NCBI RefSeq assembly: GCF_004023625.1
Contig: NZ_RPDJ01000001.1
Span: 434,001-498,000 of the forward strand
DNA length: 64,000 bases
Source: Streptomyces cavernae
GTDB taxonomy: Bacteria; Actinomycetota; Actinomycetes; Streptomycetales; Streptomycetaceae
Direction: 5' to 3'
This document shows, one piece after another, positions 1-8,677 of the stretch; position 1 is the first letter of the stretch, and the number at the start of each line of letters is the position of its first letter. The notes under the pieces were generated by a model. It had not been told where the DNA came from, ran no database searches, and was given only the letters and a program-made list of their open reading frames with translations. The translations under genes were made by a program, and so were the position numbers.

Positions 1-2551
1 GGGGATGCCCGTTTCCGAGCGGCTTGCCCATCGTGACGATGTCCGGGACCACCCCCTGGAGCTCGAACCCCCACCAGGGCCCGAGTCGTCCGACACCGAC
101 CTGGACCTCGTCGGAGATGCACAGGGCACCCGCTCGCCTGGCAGCGGTGAACACGCCGTCGAGGTAGCCGTCGGGGAACACGATGTTCCCACCCGATCCC
201 ATCAGGGACTCGGCGATGAAGGCGGCCGGGGGTCGGCCGTCGGCCGTGATCCGCTCGATGACAGCCGCGGCGTCGCGCGCGTACTTGACTCCGGCGTCCG
301 CGTCGTCGTACCCGTAGGTGCTGCGGTAGCGGTCCGGGATGACGACCTCGTGGGTGGTCGCGGGTGCACCGGCGCCGCCGGGGCCCTTGTAACGGTTCGG
401 GCTGATCCCGGTCACCACGCCGGTGTTTCCGTGGTACGCGCCGTCGATGTTGACGATGTGCTGACGACCTGTCACCTGGCGGGCGATCCGCAGCGCCAGG
501 TCGTTTGCCTCGCTGCCGCTGCATACGAGGAAGACGACCTCGAGCGGGTCGGGCAGCGTGGCTACCAGCTTCTGTACGTAACTGGCGATCTGCGGGTAAA
601 CGAAACGGCTGTTGGTGTTGAGCTTGCGCATCTGCCGGGTGGCGGCGGCCGTCACCCGTGGCTCGGCATGGCCGACGTGGGTGACGTTGTTCAGCGAGTC
701 CAGATAGGCCAGGCCCTCCTCGTCGTGGAACCACACGTCCCGCCCACGCACAAGGTTCATCGGGGTGCGGTAGTAGTTGCGCTGGGAGCGAGCGATGTGG
801 CGACGGCGCACTGAGACGACGTCGTCGATGGTGGGGACCGCGGCGGGGGATTCGGTGAACCCGAGGAGCCGGGCGGGGTCGGGTGACAGGTGGCTCCACA
901 CCTGCCGTGCCGAAGGCGGCACGACACGAGGCGGCGGCCACGTGGCCATCCGCGCGGTGCGGTGGACCTGCACCTGGACGCAGGATCCGAGCGGGTCCTT
1001 CTCCTCGCTCGCGGCGGCGCGTCCCAACGGCGCCCCGGCCGGGACCGTCGCCGCAACGGGTGGCGTGTCGTCGAGTCCCCACCAGCACGTCCAGAACTCC
1101 AGCCCCTCGACCGCATGTCGCAGTACCAACGGCATCCCGGCGCCACCGCGGGCTTCGACGACGCCGGACAGCGGGCTGGCAACCTCCTCGGCGTCGGCCA
1201 CGATCAGCGAGCCGCCGACCTGAACCGTCGCGGGCTCGTCGGCTCCCGGGCGGCGCCGGCCCCCCAGGAGCAGCGATGCGCTGAGGTGGGGCACGTAGCC
1301 CCGTCGCCGTCGTCCGTCGAGGACGTCGTCGATGCTCGCGCGCACCGCCCTCGCGTCGTGCCAGTCGACTTCGTCGTAGAGATCACTTGCCGGTCGCAGG
1401 TCGAGCAGTTGCGGGGCCGGTGCGTACGGGGCACCGTCTCGGGCCGCCTCTGCCAAGACCTCTTCCAAACCCCGCTGCTCCCGCGTCGGGGGGAGCCCAC
1501 ACGCGACCCGGAACGTCGCCTCGGCGACGTCGGGGCAAACCTTGGCCACCTGCGTGATCGCCGGCCACGTGTGTTGCATGCGGGTCCGCCCGTACGGCGT
1601 GTCGCTCTCGGCGACCCGGCGCGTCCACGTCACGGCGTTCATGCACAGCCGGGCGGCCGCCAACGGATAGACAGCCGCCAGTTCCTCAGCCGTGAGGGGG
1701 AGCACCGAGTGGAAGCCGGCCACGACTTCGGCCGCGGCAGCGAGCGGGTCGGCCTTTCGGACCATGGCGTAACCCGCCGCGATCGCCACCTCCGCCGCGC
1801 GCACACTGTAGAGCGAGTCGCCCAGGTCGACGATGCCCGAGATCCGCAGCACCCCGTCCTCGTCAGCGTCGGCCAGGACGTTGGCGTCATTGAGATCCTG
1901 GTGTACGACGCTCCGCGGCAGTCGGTCCCAGGCCGGCAGGAGATCGTCGTACCAGCCCATGATCGTGCGCACCGACTCCCGCCGGTCCGTGTCCTGTACA
2001 GCGTGCAGCGACGCCTCGACGATCTCAGCGGCCCGGCGCATGTCCCAGTCGTGCGGTTCCAAGCCCACCGGTGGCTCCATGCTGGAGAGTCCGAGGCTCA
2101 GCCGCCCGGCGGCTTCTCCCAGCTGACGCAGAAGCACCGCGGGGTGGTCGTCGAGTTCCGCCAGGACCCGGCCCTCGAGCCAGCTCATCACGCGAACCAC
2201 GTGCGTCCGGCCCTGGTGGACGACGGCGGCAAGGAACTTCCCCTCGCGTGTCGGGACCAGCCGTGGCACCGGAAGGCCGGGAACGGTGGCGGCCAGATGC
2301 TGGAAGAGCGAGTTCTGCCAGAGGACGTCGGCCGAGTCCGGCTCCGCGCGGGTGACCCGTACGAAGTAGCGCATGCCGTCGTCGCCGGTGATCCGGACGT
2401 TCTGGTCGATCTCCCCTCCCAGTGGGTGCTGGACATATCCCTCGAGTCCGAAGGACTGCCGCAGCACGTGATCGAGGAGTGAGCCGGGCAGTGGGCCGGT
2501 GTGACCGGGGATGGTCGTTCCGTCCTGGCCGGTGGTGGTCGCTGAGGTCAT
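1..2551 (-). CDS. Bifunctional kinase-aminotransferase fusion (APH kinase + M23-like linker + class III PLP enzyme), 3' end outside window
   Basis: One open frame of 850 codons runs from ATG at 2551 to the window edge. Residues 20-340 form an aminoglycoside-phosphotransferase/hydroxylysine-kinase fold, with Brenner motif H217-Q-D219...N224 and a following DLGD metal motif. Residues about 430-555 form a beta-rich, lipoyl/M23-like linker. From about residue 584 it is a class III PLP aminotransferase. The SDEVQVG stretch and K843 in the MGKPLGNGHP motif (the usual Schiff-base lysine) are visible; the C-terminus is cut off. From the AGPHD1 and AGXT2L families, the kinase half would phosphorylate a hydroxylated amine such as ethanolamine or hydroxylysine. 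The PLP half would then eliminate phosphate and ammonia to give an aldehyde. The substrate is inferred. The divergent PucR gene and the FAD amine oxidase scar fit amine catabolism. Confidence 0.9.
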   Translation of the reverse strand, partial: MTSATTTGQDGTTIPGHTGPLPGSLLDHVLRQSFGLEGYVQHPLGGEIDQNVRITGDDGMRYFVRVTRAEPDSADVLWQNSLFQHLAATVPGLPVPRLVPTREGKFLAAVVHQGRTHVVRVMSWLEGRVLAELDDHPAVLLRQLGEAAGRLSLGLSSMEPPVGLEPHDWDMRRAAEIVEASLHAVQDTDRRESVRTIMGWYDDLLPAWDRLPRSVVHQDLNDANVLADADEDGVLRISGIVDLGDSLYSVRAAEVAIAAGYAMVRKADPLAAAAEVVAGFHSVLPLTAEELAAVYPLAAARLCMNAVTWTRRVAESDTPYGRTRMQHTWPAITQVAKVCPDVAEATFRVACGLPPTREQRGLEEVLAEAARDGAPYAPAPQLLDLRPASDLYDEVDWHDARAVRASIDDVLDGRRRRGYVPHLSASLLLGGRRRPGADEPATVQVGGSLIVADAEEVASPLSGVVEARGGAGMPLVLRHAVEGLEFWTCWWGLDDTPPVAATVPAGAPLGRAAASEEKDPLGSCVQVQVHRTARMATWPPPRVVPPSARQVWSHLSPDPARLLGFTESPAAVPTIDDVVSVRRRHIARSQRNYYRTPMNLVRGRDVWFHDEEGLAYLDSLNNVTHVGHAEPRVTAAATRQMRKLNTNSRFVYPQIASYVQKLVATLPDPLEVVFLVCSGSEANDLALRIARQVTGRQHIVNIDGAYHGNTGVVTGISPNRYKGPGGAGAPATTHEVVIPDRYRSTYGYDDADAGVKYARDAAAVIERITADGRPPAAFIAESLMGSGGNIVFPDGYLDGVFTAARRAGALCISDEVQVGVGRLGPWWGFELQGVVPDIVTMGKPLGNGHP

Positions 2552-2819
2552 CGGTGCGTTCTCTCTCTCGTCGTCAGGTCGCTCATCACTCACCGTGGGC
2601 CTGCGTCACGACGCTCAGGTCGTGGTCAGTCCCCCCCCCGCCACCCGTGTCGGACCTTTGCCGGACGCTGTCAGCCGGCTCCCGGACGGTCCGATCGATT
2701 GCGGTTCCCGGGGGCGGCGGGCAGGGCTGCCGCGGCTGTGTCTCGATCGCTTCACGGGCTGCGCAGACCTCGACCAAGTGGGACACCGGGCCAGGACGCT
2801 CTCCAACTCCTGGTCGGCG

Positions 2820-3054
2820 ATCAGGTCCGAGGCGGGTCGTCCGTCAAAGGCGGAGCGCTCATCGAGACCGGTCAACAGCTCACGCGGCGGCGGTCATGGC
2901 GTCCCAGGTGACGTTGGCGGCGAGCACCCCGCGCAGCGCCTCGGCGGGCTCCAGCGGTGTCCTCATGGTCCTCGCCCCTCGCCTTGAGCTCGGCGTAGTC
3001 TCTGGGAGAGTCCTGGGTGATCTCGATCCCGCTCTGCCTGGCGACCGCTGACAC
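2820..3054 (-). pseudogene. Degenerate coding remnant
   Basis: The minus strand has coding-like composition split between two frames. One frame starts at ATG 3054 with MSAVARQSGIEITQD and drifts into arginine-rich sequence. A second frame continues with LEPAEALRGVLAANVTWDAM and stops, then reads on with LTGLDERSAFDGRP. This looks like one gene broken by frameshifts and a stop. I do not recognise the family. It lies directly downstream of the upstream copy of the inverted repeat, read on the minus strand, so it may be what that promoter unit once drove. Confidence 0.3.
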
Positions 3055-3160
3055 TGACCAGAGGAACGCGGCGCCCTCAGGAGCGCCTACTCAAGGTGAG
3101 GGACTGGGGATCAGGTGCCTAACGGAAGTGCCATAGCTGCTCCAAGTGCCTGGTCATGTC

Positions 3161-3271
3161 ACGAGCTCTCTCCAGCCCGAGGTGATGCGTCAGATGAAAC
3201 ACCGCGGAGAATCCGGCAACAAGGGACGCGAGGCCGCGACATCGACCCGGTATTTTGTGCCTGTGCACAAT
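3161..3271 (-). repeat. Inverted repeat, copy 1 (upstream of pucR-like gene)
   Basis: The reverse complement of 3161-3271 aligns to 4824-4933 with about a dozen differences and two small indels over roughly 110 bp. The unit starts with the TTGTGC-N4-GCACAA palindrome at its pucR-proximal end and extends away from the regulator. It looks like a duplicated promoter/leader unit facing outward on each side of the regulator gene. Confidence 0.85.
3255..3270. promoter_or_regulatory. Operator TTGTGC-CTGT-GCACAA
   Basis: This is a perfect 6+6 bp dyad with a 4-bp spacer, about 97 bp upstream of the PucR-family start. The same dyad recurs at 4825-4840. Its position between the regulator and the minus-strand fusion enzyme suggests autoregulation plus control of the enzyme. 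Binding by the neighbouring regulator is an inference. Confidence 0.6.
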
Positions 3272-3366
3272 CACTGCCGGGGAGCCCCACCGGAATGTCA
3301 GCGGAATTACCCGGAGACGGCCCCGGATCGGTCCGGTGACGGCTGTCGTCGGGAGAGGCAGTCCTC

Positions 3367-4584
3367 ATGAGCGGCCCGGGACGCCGTCAGGGCGGGGCTC
3401 GCCACGACGCCGTGCAGGCGATCGCGCGCCGGCTCCTCGAGGAACGGCTCGACGAACTGACCTCTCGTGCTCTCGAACGACTGGAAGCCGAGGAGCCCGC
3501 CTACGCGTCGGCGGACTGGGACCCGGTTCAGAAACGGGAGGGGATGCGACGAACCCTCGAACTCGCCCTGACCAGGCTGGCCGGTGGTCCCGTGCCCCGG
3601 ACGGTCTCGCGCGCCACCGAGGACGTGGGACGCGAGCGAGCGGAGCAGGCGTTTCCCCTGACCGCTCTGATGCACTCCTTCCAGCTCGACCTCAGGACCC
3701 TGTGGGAGGCCGTGCTCGCAGAGGGGCGAGCGCGTGGCATCAGCGCCGATCCCGACTTCCTCGACGGGCTGATCCGCGTCTGGGAGGCGACGGACGCCAA
3801 CAGCGTCGAGGTCGTCGACGCCTACCGCCGCACCGAGCGCGACCTGGCGAGCCGTCGTACGGAGGTGCGCAACCGCGCCTTCAGCCGCCTGGTCCTGGAA
3901 GGGGAGCAGAATCCGTCCACCGTCGCCGAGGCCTCCACGTTGCTGGGCTTCTCCGAGAACGTCGCCCTGACCGTGGTCGTGGTCGAATCCGTTCCTACTG
4001 GGGACCCGGCGTTGTCCCAGGTCGACGATGCGCTGCGTCGGGCGGGCCTGGTACGTCACTTCGGATGGATGGGTGACGAGCTCCTCGGCATCATCGGTCA
4101 CGGACGGTTCGATGAAGAGGCCATGCTTGCCGTGCTCCGGCCGTTCGCCCCGTGGCGCTGCGGCGTCGCGGAAGTCCCCGGCCTGGCGCTGACGGCGCGG
4201 GGCATCCGGTTCGCACGTGCCGCGATCCGCAGCTCCGCGCAGCCCGGAGTGCGGCACGTGGAGGGCCACTGGATCGGGGCGATCATGTCGGCGCAGGAGG
4301 AGCTCACCAGTGCGATGGCCACCGGCGTGCTGCGCCCACTGCTCGAGCTGCGCGACAGCGACAGCATCGTCGAGACCCTGCGCTGGTACTTCGACCTGGG
4401 CTCGGTCGCCGAGGTGGCCGCACGCACCTACCGTCACCGGAACACGGTGGGCAATCGCCTGCAGGCCGCGGAAGAGGCGACCGGGCTGAAGCTGTCCCGA
4501 CCGAACGACGCCGCCCGGCTGGTCCTCGCCCTGGCTTGGCTGGAGACGGACGCGGGCGCCCGCTTCCGGGCGACGATGTCCTGA
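3367..4584 (+). CDS. PucR/CdaR-family transcriptional regulator
   Basis: 405 aa. The N-terminal about 150 residues are helical and resemble the RsbR/RsbT-co-antagonist N-terminal domain (region with QAIARRLLEERLDELTSRAL). A middle CdaR-type GGDEF-like domain follows. The C-terminus is the PucR HTH (LVLELRDSDSIVETL-type start, then AARTYRHRNTVGNRLQAAEE at about 350-385). Such proteins usually activate purine, amine or amino-acid catabolic genes in response to the substrate. The gene is divergent from the kinase-aminotransferase fusion and flanked on both sides by an inverted repeat with identical operator dyads, which points to a local regulator. The ATG at 3367 fits the domain start; GAGAGGCAG precedes it as a fair ribosome binding site. 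Confidence 0.93.
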   Translation: MSGPGRRQGGARHDAVQAIARRLLEERLDELTSRALERLEAEEPAYASADWDPVQKREGMRRTLELALTRLAGGPVPRTVSRATEDVGRERAEQAFPLTALMHSFQLDLRTLWEAVLAEGRARGISADPDFLDGLIRVWEATDANSVEVVDAYRRTERDLASRRTEVRNRAFSRLVLEGEQNPSTVAEASTLLGFSENVALTVVVVESVPTGDPALSQVDDALRRAGLVRHFGWMGDELLGIIGHGRFDEEAMLAVLRPFAPWRCGVAEVPGLALTARGIRFARAAIRSSAQPGVRHVEGHWIGAIMSAQEELTSAMATGVLRPLLELRDSDSIVETLRWYFDLGSVAEVAARTYRHRNTVGNRLQAAEEATGLKLSRPNDAARLVLALAWLETDAGARFRATMS

Positions 4585-4823
4585 TCCACCGATCGCTGGA
4601 CGGGTCGGGGCAACCGGCGGGGGCCGCGACGGAGAGAGCCGGAGCCGAAGCGTGTCGGTCAGAGGCCGCATGCCCTCCATGTGGACGGCAGCCTTGGCGG
4701 CCGACAGCCCGGTCACGCCGCCGGGCAGCGGCGCCGAGGGGCCGCAGTTCGCACCGGAGCCGCTCGCGGTGCCTCTCAGAGACCCATTCTGTTTAGGGCC
4801 GAACATCGGACCCCTGACAGAAA

Positions 4824-4933
4824 ATTGTGCACAGGCACAAAATACGCGGTCGATCTCGCGGCCTCACGTCCCTTGTTGCCGGGTTCTCCACAGTGCTTCA
4901 CTGACGCATCACCTTGAGCCGGAGAGAGGCTCA
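4824..4933 (+). repeat. Inverted repeat, copy 2 (downstream of pucR-like gene)
   Basis: Partner of the repeat at 3161-3271, in opposite orientation, so that the two units face away from the regulator gene. Here the unit points toward the HAD hydrolase about 250 bp further on. High identity over non-coding sequence suggests a fairly recent duplication, or selection to keep the same control region in front of two transcription units. Confidence 0.85.
4825..4840. promoter_or_regulatory. Operator TTGTGC-ACAG-GCACAA
   Basis: Perfect dyad identical to the one at 3255-3270 when read on the opposite strand. It lies about 345 bp upstream of the HAD gene and 240 bp past the PucR stop. It is a likely binding site for the same regulator, controlling the HAD / FAD-oxidoreductase side of the locus (inferred). 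Confidence 0.55.
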
Positions 4934-5185
4934 TCGCATCCGAGCAGTAATGATGCTGCCGCCGACTACCTGATCAGCATTCGCCGTCCCCGGCCTGTCC
5001 CGGGGGGCTCGTCCTCCAGCGGCGGGCTCGGGCACCCCCTCAGCCCCCATCCCCCTAAACAGGTCGCCGCCCCAACGCCTCGGCAGCCTCCTGAACTTCC
5101 GATGCGGCCGACCTGGCCGCACTCGACGAGATCGTGACTCCCGGTTAACAGGGTCTCCCATACGCCCGGAAAGAGGTTGAACACC
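4934..5185. other. Leader region of HAD gene with possible gene-end remnant
   Basis: Mostly non-coding. A short plus-strand tail, SDAADLAALDEIVTPG followed by TAA at 5146-5148, reads like the C-terminus of an oxidoreductase-type protein and has an in-frame stop just upstream. It may be the trace of a gene deleted between the duplicated promoter and the HAD gene. Support is weak. Confidence 0.25.
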
Positions 5186-5869
5186 ATGCGTCAGATTGTC
5201 ACCTTCGATGCCTACGGCACCCTGGTCGACTTCCAGCTCGGCCCCACCACCCTGAAGGTCCTGGCCGACCGGCTGGACCTGGACCGTCTGAACGTCGACG
5301 AGTTCCTCGACGACTTCCGCATCATGCGGTTCCACGCCGTCCTGGAGGCATACCGCCCCTTCCGCGAGCTGCTGCCCGCCAGCCTGGAGATAGCGATGCG
5401 TCTGCACGGCCTGGAGTACCGGCAGTCCGACGGCGAGGCCCTGGTCGCGGCCGTGCCCACCTTCGGCCCCCACCCCGAGGTCCCGGACGCCCTGCGGGCG
5501 CTGAAGTCCCGGTACGAGATCGCCATCATCTCCAACACGGACGACGACCTCATCGCCCAGAACCTGGCCAACATGGGCGTCGAGTTCGACCATGTCATCA
5601 CCGCCCAGCAGGCCAAGGCGTACAAGCCGTCCCGGCAGAGCTTCGAGTACGCCTTCCAGGCCATGGACATCGACCCCGCCCAGGTCATCCACGTCGCCCA
5701 GGGCTGGGAATACGACCTCATCCCCACCCGCGACCTCGGCCTCGCTCGCCGCGTGTGGATCAACCGCTACGGCCACAACGGCTCCATGGGAGCCCGCGGC
5801 AGCGCCGACTACCAGCCCTTCGACGAGCTGCCCGACCTGTCCGGCCTGCCGGCCCTGCTCGGCTGCTGA
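5186..5869 (+). CDS. HAD superfamily type II hydrolase (haloacid dehalogenase-like)
   Basis: 227 aa. The HAD motifs are in order: nucleophile D8 in FDAYGTLVDF, then SNTDDDLI (motif II), KAYKPS (motif III lysine), and AQGWEYDLIPTRDLGL (motif IV). The length fits type II 2-haloacid dehalogenases, which hydrolyse the C-halogen bond of 2-haloacids; many relatives are of unknown substrate. The ATG at 5186 is chosen over TTG at 5177 because GAAAGAGG lies 10 bp before it. The gene sits between a PucR operator unit and a scar of an FAD amine oxidoreductase. A catabolic side-role, for example on a phosphorylated or modified acid intermediate, is possible but not shown. Confidence 0.92.
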   Translation: MRQIVTFDAYGTLVDFQLGPTTLKVLADRLDLDRLNVDEFLDDFRIMRFHAVLEAYRPFRELLPASLEIAMRLHGLEYRQSDGEALVAAVPTFGPHPEVPDALRALKSRYEIAIISNTDDDLIAQNLANMGVEFDHVITAQQAKAYKPSRQSFEYAFQAMDIDPAQVIHVAQGWEYDLIPTRDLGLARRVWINRYGHNGSMGARGSADYQPFDELPDLSGLPALLGC

Positions 5870-5925
5870 AGCCGGGACCCGGACAAACACCCCTGGACGA
5901 CCAGGAGGACCCGAGGACGTACGTC

Positions 5926-6041
5926 ATGAAGTAGATCCCCTACTGGCTCGACCCAAGGTTCCGGTGCCGTTCTACAACGGCACCGCCTGGTTCCTGCCCT
6001 TCGCCGGGGCGTACTACAAGGCCAAGGACCGGCTGCGCTGA
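5926..6041 (+). pseudogene. Deletion scar of FAD-dependent amine/glycine oxidoreductase
   Basis: ATG at 5926 opens MK-stop-IPYWLD, which matches the usual N-terminus of gamma-glutamylputrescine-oxidase-like FAD proteins (MKQIPYWLD..., where CAG has become TAG). Within about 20 bp the frame changes and continues as KVPVPFYNGTAWFLP and GAYYKAKDRLR, the typical C-terminus of the same family, to TGA at 6041. About 1.2 kb of coding sequence, including the Rossmann GxGxxG region, is missing. An AGGAGG-like ribosome binding site is retained at 5903-5908. This is a remnant and cannot be active. Confidence 0.7.
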
Positions 6042-6334
6042 CCCTCAGCAAGAGGCATTCGTCAAGTTGCGTTAGCCGCGGTTACCAATAGCGGCGCTCC
6101 AGCCGTGGGCCAGTGTCGGGGCGACGTTTCCAGTTCCAAGCACCTATATGCATGGTTGGACGCCAATACTTGCCGGGGCCGGCGAATCGGACCGCGGACC
6201 CAGCAGGACCGGCACCACGGGCGTAGTCCTGTGGTCGCCTGCCCCGGGCCACGGCAATTCCGGCGAGTCTTGCCAGGCATGGTTCGTGCCGTGCGTCACC
6301 GTGCGATCGACGCCGCAGTGGTGCTGCGGGTCGA
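6042..6334. other. Non-coding spacer
   Basis: About 290 bp between the oxidoreductase scar and the converging acyltransferase gene. No convincing gene, terminator or repeat is visible. Confidence 0.5.
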
Positions 6335-8002
6335 CTAGCGGGCGGGCTCGGGGCCATGGACGCCGCGTGGCCGGTAGCCGAGCGCTTCGGAGCGGCCCAG
6401 GAGGTCGGCGAGGTACCAGATGATGGCCAGCCACATCTCGGTGCCCTGGAGCCCCGGTTCCGGACCGGGGCCCGCCGGCCCGGAACCGAAGCCGAAACCC
6501 CGGCCGTTCTGCCAGCGAAGCAGGATCGCGGCCAACTGACGCTCAGCCCAGGCGCGTACGTCCGCCGACCGGTAACCGTCGCCCCGGCTCCCGGTTCCAA
6601 GCTGCCGGGTGCACATCCACAAGGGATGGGCGACGTCCAGCACGTTGCACGCGTTGTCCCGGCCGCTGCCGAAATGCCGGGAATCGCGGGCGTGGTCCAG
6701 GACGGCGTCCACCACCCGCTCCGGGTGCGGAACCGGCAGCCCGAACTGGGCGAAGGAGCCGCGGGTGAGCCGGTAATAGCCGTTGACGACCTGGAGACGC
6801 CCGGACTCGGGGGAGGGGCTGCCCCACATCCCGGTCCATGGGTCGACCCGGGTCAGTAGCCAGCCGAACAGCGCCTCCAGGGCACCCGGTTGCACACCGC
6901 CGTCTCCGGCGTGCCGCAGGTTCCAGTGCGTCGCGGTGGCCCATGCGTCGATCCAGGCCCCGGCTCCCCACGCACCGTCCCGCCACGGCAGTCCGTCAAG
7001 CCGTGCGACGAGTTGACGAGGCGTCATCTTCTGTGTACCGCACACCGGATGGGGAAAGGAGGCGCCCAGCAGATCGAGGGCGTAACCGACGGACAGGATG
7101 TGGTACAGCGCGGGGCCATCGCCGATGAAGCCGTCGTCGTCGGGCGTCGGGAGTGGCTCACCGAACTCGGGCGTCAGTCCGGTGTCCGGGTCCTGCGTGG
7201 CACACAGCCGCTTGCCGTGTTCTTCGGCGGTCAACTGCTCGGGCACTGAGCCCAGCAGCAGGTCGGCGATCTCCACGGCGTCGCAGTGCGCCCGTACCGT
7301 CGGCGTCGCCCCGGGCCGGTCGACGTACCGGTCGCCGTCCCAGCACCGGGCGAGGATGTCGGCGGCCTGGGCGCGGGCGTTCTCGGCGAACCGGGTGAGA
7401 GGATCCGCGCCGTGCGCCGCGAGCGTCGCCCGGGCGCCTCGACGGTCGCGCAGGGGACGTGCCGGATTTCCAGCGGCCACAGTCCAGGCCGGGACGTCTT
7501 TGGTCACCACCGCACCGGCACCGATCACACAGTGGTCGCCTATGGTCACCCCGTCCACCACGACCACATGTGAGCCGATCCAGACGTCGTCGCCGATCGT
7601 GATCCCCTGGCTGGTGAGGGGCTGTTGGAAGACCGGACGGTCGGGTGCCATGGAGTGGTTGAAGCCGAGCAGCGACGTGTGCGCGCCGATCCGTACTCCG
7701 TTCCCCAGGTTCACGGTGCCTCGCACGGTGGCGTACGGGTTCAGCGTGCAGTCGGCGCCGGTGGTCAACTCCCCGGTGACATAGGCATGGGCGGCGATGT
7801 AGGAGTCGTCGCCGAGCCGCAGCAGGTCCGGGAACACCGCGGCGGACTCGGCGACGTAGCACCGCTCACCGACCTCGCTGTCCCCACCGATGTTCCGCTG
7901 CCGCTCGCGTTGAACCACGCGCTGTTCCTCGGCCGCTTCCGCGGCGAACAGCCAGGGACAGTGGTCGAAGTGTCGTACATCTGCTTCCTGCTGTTGACTC
8001 AC
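6335..8002 (-). CDS. Hexapeptide-repeat acyltransferase fused to a large helical C-terminal domain
   Basis: 555 aa. Residues about 35-195 are a left-handed beta-helix of isoleucine-patch hexapeptides, with IGDDVWIGSHVVVVDGVTIGD, then IGAGAVVTKDVPAWTVAAGNPAR, the signature end of xenobiotic/maltose acetyltransferases. A catalytic-type histidine lies in LLGFNHSM. Residues about 210-550 are a separate Trp-rich helical domain (WNLRHAGDG, WTGMWG, WLAIIWYLADLLGR) resembling an alpha/alpha-toroid cyclase or glycosidase fold. I do not recognise the family. The usual length of a stand-alone hexapeptide acetyltransferase is about 200 aa, so this is a fusion. ATG at 8002 is the first start. Confidence 0.85.
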   Translation of the reverse strand: MSQQQEADVRHFDHCPWLFAAEAAEEQRVVQRERQRNIGGDSEVGERCYVAESAAVFPDLLRLGDDSYIAAHAYVTGELTTGADCTLNPYATVRGTVNLGNGVRIGAHTSLLGFNHSMAPDRPVFQQPLTSQGITIGDDVWIGSHVVVVDGVTIGDHCVIGAGAVVTKDVPAWTVAAGNPARPLRDRRGARATLAAHGADPLTRFAENARAQAADILARCWDGDRYVDRPGATPTVRAHCDAVEIADLLLGSVPEQLTAEEHGKRLCATQDPDTGLTPEFGEPLPTPDDDGFIGDGPALYHILSVGYALDLLGASFPHPVCGTQKMTPRQLVARLDGLPWRDGAWGAGAWIDAWATATHWNLRHAGDGGVQPGALEALFGWLLTRVDPWTGMWGSPSPESGRLQVVNGYYRLTRGSFAQFGLPVPHPERVVDAVLDHARDSRHFGSGRDNACNVLDVAHPLWMCTRQLGTGSRGDGYRSADVRAWAERQLAAILLRWQNGRGFGFGSGPAGPGPEPGLQGTEMWLAIIWYLADLLGRSEALGYRPRGVHGPEPAR

Positions 8003-8366
8003 TGGTCGAACCTAACTGGGTCAACACGCTGCGGAAAGGGGGCCCGGCCCCGGGGAGTATCGGCCGGGGTGGCTGACTCGCCGAGGAAGTGGCACAGCCC
8101 GGCCCGGTCGGACAGCTCACCGCACCGCGCGGAGGCCTCGGCCGTCGTCCTCGGACTCGGCCGGGCCTTCCCCGCACCGCCCGGCGTCCTCGACCGCGGT
8201 CCCGCCGTTGGACCTGGTGGTGCACGCCACGGGGCCGGACGCCGCGCGGTGCGGCCGCCCGGCCGGGCTACCAGGAGGCCAGTGAGCCGTCCGTGTTGCG
8301 CCAGACCGGGTTGCGCCAGCGATGGCCGCGTTCGGCGGCGGCCCGGACCGCGTCCTCGTCGAACCG
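8003..8366. other. Non-coding spacer
   Basis: About 360 bp upstream of the acyltransferase. It must hold that gene's promoter, but no clear -35/-10 pair is recognisable. No intact gene is seen. Confidence 0.4.
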
Positions 8367-8490
8367 GCGGCCTGGAAACGGTGGCGAGCGCCAGTGGCAC
8401 CGAGTGGACATTCGTCTCCGCCGACTTCACCACCGGAGCGGCGAACAGCACCGTGCGGCTCTACTGCTACAAGAACGCGTGTCCGGCTGA
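8367..8490 (+). pseudogene. Fragment of a secreted carbohydrate-binding-type domain
   Basis: The plus strand reads ETVASASGTEWTFVSADF then TTGAANSTVRLYCYKNAC, close to the beta-sandwich segment of CBM-type modules found in Streptomyces secreted enzymes (W-x-x-VSADFTTG...TVRLYCYKN). No start, signal peptide or catalytic part is present. The frame runs out into unrelated sequence after the cysteine. It is a remnant of a larger lost gene. Confidence 0.4.
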
Positions 8491-8677
8491 TCACGGGCCG
8501 AGCCGCGTGGCACGCGGGGCGCTTCCCGCGCGCCGGTGGCCAGGCGGTCATCCTCAAGCCGACCTGACGCGCCCGACCCGGGCGGCCCGTCCTGCACCCG
8601 GTGGGCTCCACCCCGGCCGCCCACCGGACGGTGAGCCGAAACACGGCCGGCACCACGGCCGGTGACGGCGCACCAGG

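Noticed and set aside
890..2482. Long plus-strand open frame (530 codons) opposite the kinase-aminotransferase
   Set aside because: It is the GC-bias shadow of the minus-strand gene, which shows clear catalytic motifs; the plus frame is low-complexity and Arg/Asp-rich.
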